From Przewalskia tangutica (lineage: Eukaryota > Streptophyta > Magnoliopsida > Solanales > Solanaceae), in assembly GCA_029844215.1 (NCBI GenBank), contig CM056736.1, positions 58,589,562 to 58,653,561 of the forward strand: a stretch of DNA of 64,000 bases, written 5' to 3'. The notes below the pieces were generated by a model. It was not told the origin of the DNA. It saw only the letters and a program-made list of their open reading frames with translations, and did not search any database. The number at the start of each line of letters is the position of its first letter. The stretch's first letter is position 1. This document shows, one piece after another, positions 58,342 through 64,000 of the stretch. The translations under genes were made by a program, and so were the position numbers.

Positions 58342-58700
58342 AGATATAAAAAGGAATTTAATTTCCTTCACATAGGTTTGGTACAAATTGCTGTAAAGCC
58401 TTTGTATCGATTGGGTCTCGATACCCCCATCTGTCTCTTACTAAGAGATGCCAGGTTATTAAACTTTGATGATTCCTTACTAGGAGTTTTACAAAGTAAT
58501 TTAGCCAGAGGTCCAATTTATTTTAACTGTTACCCAAATTTTTCAGTAGATATTAATGACCAGAACGTTATGGACACCTTAACGTTAAACATTAAAACGA
58601 AAAATATGAACAGCAAGATAAACACAAGAGAAATAGCTATAATATACAGAGTATATTACAGGCTAATGAAAACAACCTTAGCTCCAAAAGCTAAACTAGT
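58342..58700 (+). pseudogene. movement protein, C-terminal part (copy 2)
   Basis: The frame resumes after the LINE with HIGLVQIAVKPLYRLGLDT, then LLLRDARLLNFDDSLLGVL and GPIYFNCYPNFSVDIND, the core of Caulimoviridae 30K-type movement proteins. It runs on without a stop into the linker segment. Confidence 0.9.
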
Positions 58701-59796
58701 TAGCAGTAAAGGTGCGACCATGCTTATGGAAGCCAACCAGGAACATAGCAATATCTTTGTTCCAAGAATGCTAAAATGGAATGAAATTTTAGCAAAAGAT
58801 GAATGGCACTTCGATGCTATTACCCAACCAAAGATAGAACCAGAGAGTTCTGATATTGAACAAATAATCCAACATTTGGATGGTTCAATAGATTTAAAAT
58901 TTTTAAGATCTAATGGAAGATACTCTTTCAGTGCATCTTCTTCCAAACCCCGGGAGGATGAAGAGTATTCTGATAATTCTGGCGAAACTATACCCGAACG
59001 AAAAGTTCAGGGAGTAGACTATTCGTCACCAGTACCCAAAGTCTACTATCGACCAATCGATAGAACGACTGGCAGCCCCACCAGAAGTGAAATGCATGGT
59101 GGAGACAGTTTGGGCATGATTAGAGAAGACATCGATTTTAAAATCGATTGGCCTTATATTGACAAATTATGGAGAGATCCAGAGCACGCCATTAAAAGAA
59201 AATGGTATGTAAGCACCTTTTCACGCAGTGAAAGGAAGGTGTTTAAAGAATCATGGATAAAAGACATGAACCATGTCAGAGCTAATTTAGAATTCTTTAG
59301 GTGGTTTGAAATCACTGATAAACTCCATAATGACAGACAATGTCTGAATACCATTGTAAAAAAATGGTTCACAGGAGAAAGGACTGTTGAGTCAGTTACA
59401 CCTCCCTTAGAACAGATAAAGATTCCCGTTAACGGTGAAGTCTTAACCGCCACTCCTTTTAAAAGAGATATAAAAGACCCTAATGATATCACACACGTTG
59501 ATGATATTAATAAGGTTCTCCAACAGAACAACTACACCAACCAGTTGTTACATGTTATCTCTAACCAGATTTCAGAAGCAAGTAATGCTTCTACTTTCAG
59601 GAATACACCAGTCCGGTCGGAGGAGAAAACCCTATCCGAACCTCTTTTTAAGATTCCCCAATTTTCGGCAAAGAGCCATCCAAAATTTGGGAAGGAAATC
59701 GAAGATGATCTGCTAGATGTAATCAACAATAAATTCAAAGAGATGAAAGTCTCGGGTCAACCTCGAGAAAACCTGACAAATCCGTCAAGGTGTTAA
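58701..59796 (+). CDS. linker part of the movement/coat ORF (copy 2)
   Basis: Open reading continues from the movement domain to 59796. It contains the conserved block FKIDWPYIDKLWRDPEHAI and FFRWFEITDKLHN (also in copy 1 at 45845), then SVTPPLEQIKIPVNGEVL. Function is unknown; it lies between movement and coat domains. The stop at 59794 interrupts what in relatives is likely to be one long frame to the coat protein, since the next frame overlaps it by 7 bases. Confidence 0.7.
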
Positions 59797-61062
59797 GCGA
59801 AGGTTCTAGTTCAAAGAATAAATTAGAGGTTAATAAAATATTAAAATTAACCAAGGGTGATAAGAATTTTTATAAACAATCGACGTTCCCAGACATGTTG
59901 TTTGAAGAACGAATTCCACCCCCAGCCACATATTCGGGTGATGAAATCCATGAATGGAACATTGACGGCATGTCCGAAGGACAAGTTGTTAAAGTGCTCC
60001 ATGAAATGGGAGTCTGTTTAACCAGTTATAAAATAAAAACACATACTGATGATGCCCAACTTGCATCAATCATAATTTCCGGTTTCACTGGGATGTTAAA
60101 AATGGTGGAAAACTACCTATTCGACGGTTGAAAAGCAAGCATCATGAATGCAACTACCACGGTCCAAATAAGGAACATCGATAACGATTACTAATGAAGT
60201 TCATGGTGATGCTTCGCAACCTCGTTATATCAGACGGAAACACTTTGTTGGAGATCCAAAACTTTTCCAAGACAGAAGTTTAGAGATCCTTAATAATCTA
60301 ACGTGTCCAAAATTACACGATTTTAAATGGTATAAAGATATATTTCTCAACAAGGTCATGTTAAGGATTGACTGTAATCATGATTATTGGAAGGAAAGAT
60401 TTATCAGCGGTTTGCCTAAACTCTTTGCCGAGAAGGTAAGAACCAACATTAGGAGATGTCACAATGGAGACACTCCGTATGGCATAATGACATATGGTGA
60501 TTTAATCAGCTATGTTAATATGACCGGCCTAGAGCTGTGTAATACGATAAAACTTAATAATCAAATACAGAAATACTCCACCAAAGGAGAGTTAGGAAGT
60601 TTCTGCGAAGACTTCGGTTATGTTAAGATTTCTGCTCCTTCGAAGAGCATCAAGAGGATGAAAAAGAATCATAACATTTCTCGCCCCAAAGCATATAAAA
60701 GAGATTATACTCCTAAAAAGAAGTATAATAGAGAAAGCAACAGCAAAAATACAAAGAAGAAAGTAATTTCTCGGAATCATGGAAAACAGCCACATGTACC
60801 AAAATGCATAATTGGCGTTATTTCAAGTAGCAGCCAAGAGTTTTTCTTTGACATGGTTGATCACATTGATGATGACAATTTTAAAAAGCAATATTTAAAA
60901 GAACTTAAAAACCTCGTCATTAACCAGAAAAAAGAAAAAGAAAAGGTAGAACCCTTTGACATGAAAAGAGTGTTCAGTAAGTTTAAAGACTCTAAGTCAG
61001 GTAAATCATTACCAGACTTAATTAATGAAGTCTCAGACCAAGAAAGAAATCCTTCAGATTAA
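59790..61062 (+). pseudogene. coat protein (copy 2)
   Basis: N-terminal piece 59790-60131 has PPPATYSGDEIHEWNIDGMS. A TGA at 60129 stands at a conserved W position, and the frame changes between 60131 and 60172. Then FKWYKDIFLNKVMLRIDCNH and YWKERFISGLPKLFAEKVR, then GTCCTAGA-coded LELCNTIKLNNQIQK follow, the caulimovirid coat core. The C-terminal basic stretch has SRNHGKQPHVPKC at the zinc-knuckle place, where two cysteines are S and H. An acidic coiled tail ends at 61062. Present only in copy 2. Confidence 0.82.
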
Positions 61063-61711
61063 CAAAAGGCTCAGCTCGTTAGAAGCTGAAGAAATCAGTC
61101 GGATTAACAAAAGGCTCAGTTCATTAGAAACTGGGGCATTGGCCAAAATCAGAAATTCGGATCTCACAGAAGATCCCCAGACTTCGCCTAAACAGATGAT
61201 CACGGAAGATCAGGAAATCGATGAATCAGAACAGGAATCTGATTCAGGGCTAACTTTAATATCCAAGGCTAGAGCATTAAGCTACCATGTCCCTATTAAA
61301 TTAGTCATTAACGATTTTGCTATCGAAAGAGTAGCACTTTTAGATTCAGGGGCAGATCAAAACTGCATTCGCGAAGGTATAATCCCTACCAGATACTTAA
61401 ACAAAAGTACACATAGGCTATACTCCGCCACAGGAGAGGATATAGAAATTAACTATAAACTCTCAAAAGCACTAGTGTGCAATAAAAATATTGCATTCAC
61501 TAATAGCTTTATCATAACCAAGGATATAACTGAGGAAATCATTTTAGGAACGCCATTCCTAACCCAGATACTGCCATATACGGCAAAACCAGATGGTATT
61601 CACACGATCACTAAGGGGGTAGATCTCATATTTCCCTACATAAATCCTTTGACAACTGACCAAAGTAGTCGTATTAATCAAAAGGTGGTCTTTAGAACAC
61701 AGACAGGCTAA
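61025..61711 (+). pseudogene. pararetrovirus protease (copy 2)
   Basis: It opens with a tandem heptad module (INKRLSSLEAEEISRINKRL) overlapping the coat ORF end, then RALSYHVPIKLVINDFAIER, the active site LLDSGADQNC (about 61340) and EEIILGTPFLTQILPYT. The catalytic D-S-G-A is intact. The frame stops at 61711, exactly where copy 1 continues into reverse transcriptase, so the pol gene is cut short by a deletion. Confidence 0.88.
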
Positions 61712-62040
61712 AAACCCATTTCTGAGTAAGCACGAAAGGCTGGAATGGCCTGTGCCGTATCACTAGTGGAATCAGCCAGAAGATAAATTGTTTAATTCAG
61801 TTAGGACAATCTAGGAAGATCCCAGAATTGTTTTGAAAACTATAAAGGTGCTTTAAAGCACTATGTTTCTAAAAAGTCTTTTATCAAAACCATTAATTTT
61901 TAAAAGACAAAAGATTTTTACATTAAACATCTTGTTATCAAAAATGATGATCTTAAAACAGGATTTTAATCTGCCAACATTTTACAAGAAATTTGTTATG
62001 GCACTACGGTCCCATAAACACTCTTGATTAAAAAGCTCAG
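61712..62040 (+). other. rearranged segment replacing pol (copy 2)
   Basis: It has no coding frame. It opens with GGCTAAAAACCCATT and GCACGAAAGGCTGGAATGGCC, which resembles leader sequence at 50744 and the segment at 63905-63990. The rest has no match I can see in the other copies. Confidence 0.55.
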
Positions 62041-62733
62041 AAAGTCATCCACCAGCTAGTTCTCCAGAAGAACAACAGAGGTAAGTCAGCAGGTAAAAGG
62101 CCAGAACGAGGAAAAGCCCATTCCCCGGATAAAAATAAGAAAGGCTCCAAAATCCTTGCAGAATAATTTGCACAAACCGACGCAAACGCGTACCAACAGA
62201 AAGTCCCTTCAAGAAAAGGACACAAAGCAGATGGTGACATTTGCCCTTTCGCAAAAGCAAAGGACAAAACCAATAAAGCAGACAGCGACACTTGCCTCTT
62301 CAGAAAAGCAAGAGCCAAGAAAGCGACATAAAGCAGAAAAGCGACACTTGCCTCTTCAGAAAAGCAAGAGCCAAGAAAGCGACATAAAGCAGAAAGCGAC
62401 GTAAAGCAGAAAAAGACAAAGGACTTAAAGCAGAAGAAGACATTTGCCCTTTCAAAAAAGTAAAGGTCATGTAATCTTAGCCGTCCATTTGTTTTAACCA
62501 GAACCGTCCACATGTTAGGACGAATAGTTCATTCGAGGCCTATTTAAGGCTCTCATTTGTAAACATAGAAGGCATTCGGAAATACCCTCTCTCTCTCTCT
62601 CTTTCCTTGCCTGATCTTGTATCCCTCTCCTTTCAATGCTTTGAATAAAATTGTAAGTTTTAAAAAACTTAAGTTTTATTTTCTTATATTTTGGTTTTAA
62701 ATTCTGCTTTTCGCATCTTAAACTGTTATTCCG
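62041..62733 (+). promoter_or_regulatory. pararetrovirus intergenic region (end of copy 2)
   Basis: It has a 55-bp repeat (GCGACACTTGCCTCTTCAGA plus AAAGCAAGAGCCAAGAAAGC) at 62284-62396, TATTTAA at 62541-62547, a CT-run at 62588, and AATAAA at 62644-62649. From 62455 it is nearly identical to 50100-50340 of copy 1. It stops aligning before the primer site, which is deleted. Confidence 0.78.
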
Positions 62734-62736
62734 ACG

Positions 62737-63213
62737 TTGGTAAATGGTTCATTAAGGAATTTAATTCCTGTTAATAATCAGTTAACACCACCCCCTTCTG
62801 AAGAAGCAGGAAGTAAACCAGGGTTAATGTTAATGTCCAAAGCACTAAGCTACCAGGTCATTAATAAGATTTTAATAAATAGAGATTTTATTAAAGAATC
62901 TATTAAGTTGTTAGACTCTGGAGCAGATCAAAATTGTATTTGCGAAGGATTAGTTCCAACTAAGTACTTAAGTAAAAGTACCCGTAAGCTATACTCTACT
63001 ACAGGAGATAGCATTAATATAAACTGGAAGCTTTTAAAAGCTCATAAAGATATTTGCTTCGATAATGATTTTGTTATTATACAAATCATAACTGAAGATA
63101 TTAATTTAGGAATATCCTTCCTAACTCAGATAAAAGCTTATACCGCAAAGTTAAACGATATTTACACCAGTTCTATGGGAAGAAACCTTGTGTTCTACAC
63201 GCATAATTTTTAA
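62737..63213 (+). pseudogene. pararetrovirus protease (copy 3)
   Basis: The frame has SKALSYQVINKILINRDFIK, the active site LLDSGADQNC and GISFLTQIKAYTAKLND. It is closest to copy 1's protease. A stop at 63211 cuts the link to reverse transcriptase. The frame opens at TTG with no ATG of its own. Confidence 0.85.
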
Positions 63214-63224
63214 TTGATCACAGT

Positions 63225-63870
63225 GATCATGTTAAACAGAAAACAGTCTTTAAACTATGGCTATTAACCAATCAGGTTAACTACCTAAAAAAAGATGTTA
63301 AAATAAAAATGATAGAATCTAATTTAAAAACCCCGGAGGTAATCGATAGGGTTAAAATTTTAATTGATTCTATAGAAAGAAAAATATGTCCAGCTCTACC
63401 AAATGCTTTCTGCGAAAGAAAGAAGCATACTGTAGATCTGCCATACACGGATGACTTAAGTGAGAAGAACATTCCCACAAAAGCCAGTCTGATCCAGATG
63501 AGCCATGAGCTCATAGAACACTGTAAAAAGGAAGTCAATGATCCACTTGAAAAAGAAATCATTAGACATTCTAAATCACAAAGGAGTTATTCAGCTTTCT
63601 ACGTCTATAAGAACGCTGAAAAAGAAAGAGGAGTCTCGAGACTCATAAATCAGAGACCACATAGGTACCCAATACCTAGTAAAAAGGTTTATTGATATCT
63701 TTTCAGGCAGCCATTAGGTCCTTAAGATATGATCTCTATCAAGGAACCAATAAACCAATCCATAAGAGCCATTGAGTTCTCTGCTAAAATCCCGAGTAAG
63801 ATTCCTATAGGAAGTCTTAAATACATAGCAGATTTTATAAAATGATTAGTCCAGAAAATTCCAGGTTTAG
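63225..63870 (+). pseudogene. reverse transcriptase with deleted centre (copy 3)
   Basis: The 63309-63695 frame has KKHTVDLPYTDDLSEKNIPT and LIQMSHELIEHCKKEVND, matching copy 1 from 47225, and stops after YPIPSKKVY. Directly after, FQAAIRSLRYDLYQGTNKPI corresponds to copy 1 at 47965-48020. About 0.3 kb with the YIDD active site is missing, so this copy could not encode a working enzyme. Confidence 0.85.
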
Positions 63871-64000
63871 GAATCTCTAATCTAATGACTTTTATGATAA
63901 AGTAAGTCTTTAACAGTCAGGCTAAAAACCATTGGATTTAGCATGAAAGGTCGGAAGGACCTATGCCGTCTTTCAGTGGAAATAACCAGAGGGTTCGTTA

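Larger units (their letters stand above)
50392..62733 (+). mobile_element. endogenous pararetrovirus, copy 2 (defective, LINE-interrupted)
   Basis: It begins at the tRNA primer site and has leader, ORF1, movement protein, linker, coat protein and protease. Reverse transcriptase, RNase H and the transactivator-like ORF are missing, replaced by a rearranged segment (61712-62040). It ends in an intergenic region at 62040-62733. A 6.7 kb LINE splits the movement gene. Copy 1 and copy 2 are in head-to-tail order, as in other plant pararetrovirus arrays. Confidence 0.87.
62734..64000 (+). mobile_element. endogenous pararetrovirus, copy 3 (fragment)
   Basis: Protease joined directly to an intergenic region on its left, then reverse transcriptase with its middle deleted, then leader-like sequence at 63905-64000. 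There is no primer site, ORF1, movement, coat or transactivator sequence. It continues past the window. Confidence 0.82.

Noticed and set aside
1..64000. Bacterial-type operon, defence system or biosynthetic cluster
   Set aside because: All supported proteins belong to retrotransposons, a DNA transposon or a pararetrovirus, and nothing else is coding.
45223..64000. Intact, replication-capable integrated virus
   Set aside because: Each copy lacks essential genes and has frameshifts or stops, and copy 2 is split by a LINE.

Overview
This is plant nuclear DNA made almost entirely of transposable elements and integrated virus. I see no host protein-coding gene, rRNA, tRNA or CRISPR array. A solanaceous plant is the best guess: the integrated virus has the layout of the vein-clearing (Solendovirus-like) pararetroviruses that are common in Solanaceae genomes. 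The LTR elements use a plant initiator-tRNA-Met primer site (TGGTATCAGAGC), and one uses tRNA-Asp.

Positions 1-39980 are one stack of nested LTR retrotransposons that can be taken apart by target-site duplications. The outermost is D, a minus-strand Athila/Tat-type element (23960-39980). E (26234-39123, TSD CTTTC) lies inside D's LTR, and F (28352-32633, a solo LTR) lies inside E's LTR. C, a decayed Ty3 element with gag to integrase (minus strand, 13655-23959), lies inside D's reverse transcriptase. A solo LTR, G (19286-22805, TSD ATAAT), lies in C's LTR. The 3' LTR of a plus-strand element A (1642-13654) lies in C's integrase. B (4207-13364, TSD CTTAT) lies in A's LTR. Positions 1-1200 are the tail of one more LTR next to A's integrase remnant.

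B and E have the same unusual plan. Their LTRs are 3.3-3.4 kb, longer than the 2.0-2.3 kb interior. The interior holds a primer site, a gag gene, about 0.9-1.0 kb of non-coding DNA and a polypurine tract, with no pol. They look like a non-autonomous family that would depend on a gag-pol relative such as C. The related LTRs share ends with two GC-rich hairpins, but each carries its own minisatellite in the middle.

Positions 39981-45222 hold a decayed hAT transposase (40640-42180), a faint Ty3 LTR and primer-site relic, and a Ty1/copia gag start, separated by stretches with no recognisable content.

Positions 45223-64000 are a head-to-tail array of three defective endogenous pararetrovirus (Caulimoviridae) copies. 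Copy 1 keeps ORF1, protease, reverse transcriptase, RNase H and a transactivator-like ORF, but lacks the movement and coat protein genes. Copy 2 keeps the primer site, leader, ORF1, movement protein, coat protein and protease, but lacks reverse transcriptase, RNase H and transactivator. Copy 3 keeps protease and the edges of a deleted reverse transcriptase. All three have stops, frameshifts or deletions. A 6.7 kb L1-type LINE (51670-58341, 11-bp TSD, poly(A) tail) interrupts the movement protein gene of copy 2 and carries roughly 200-bp tandem monomers in front of its ORF1.
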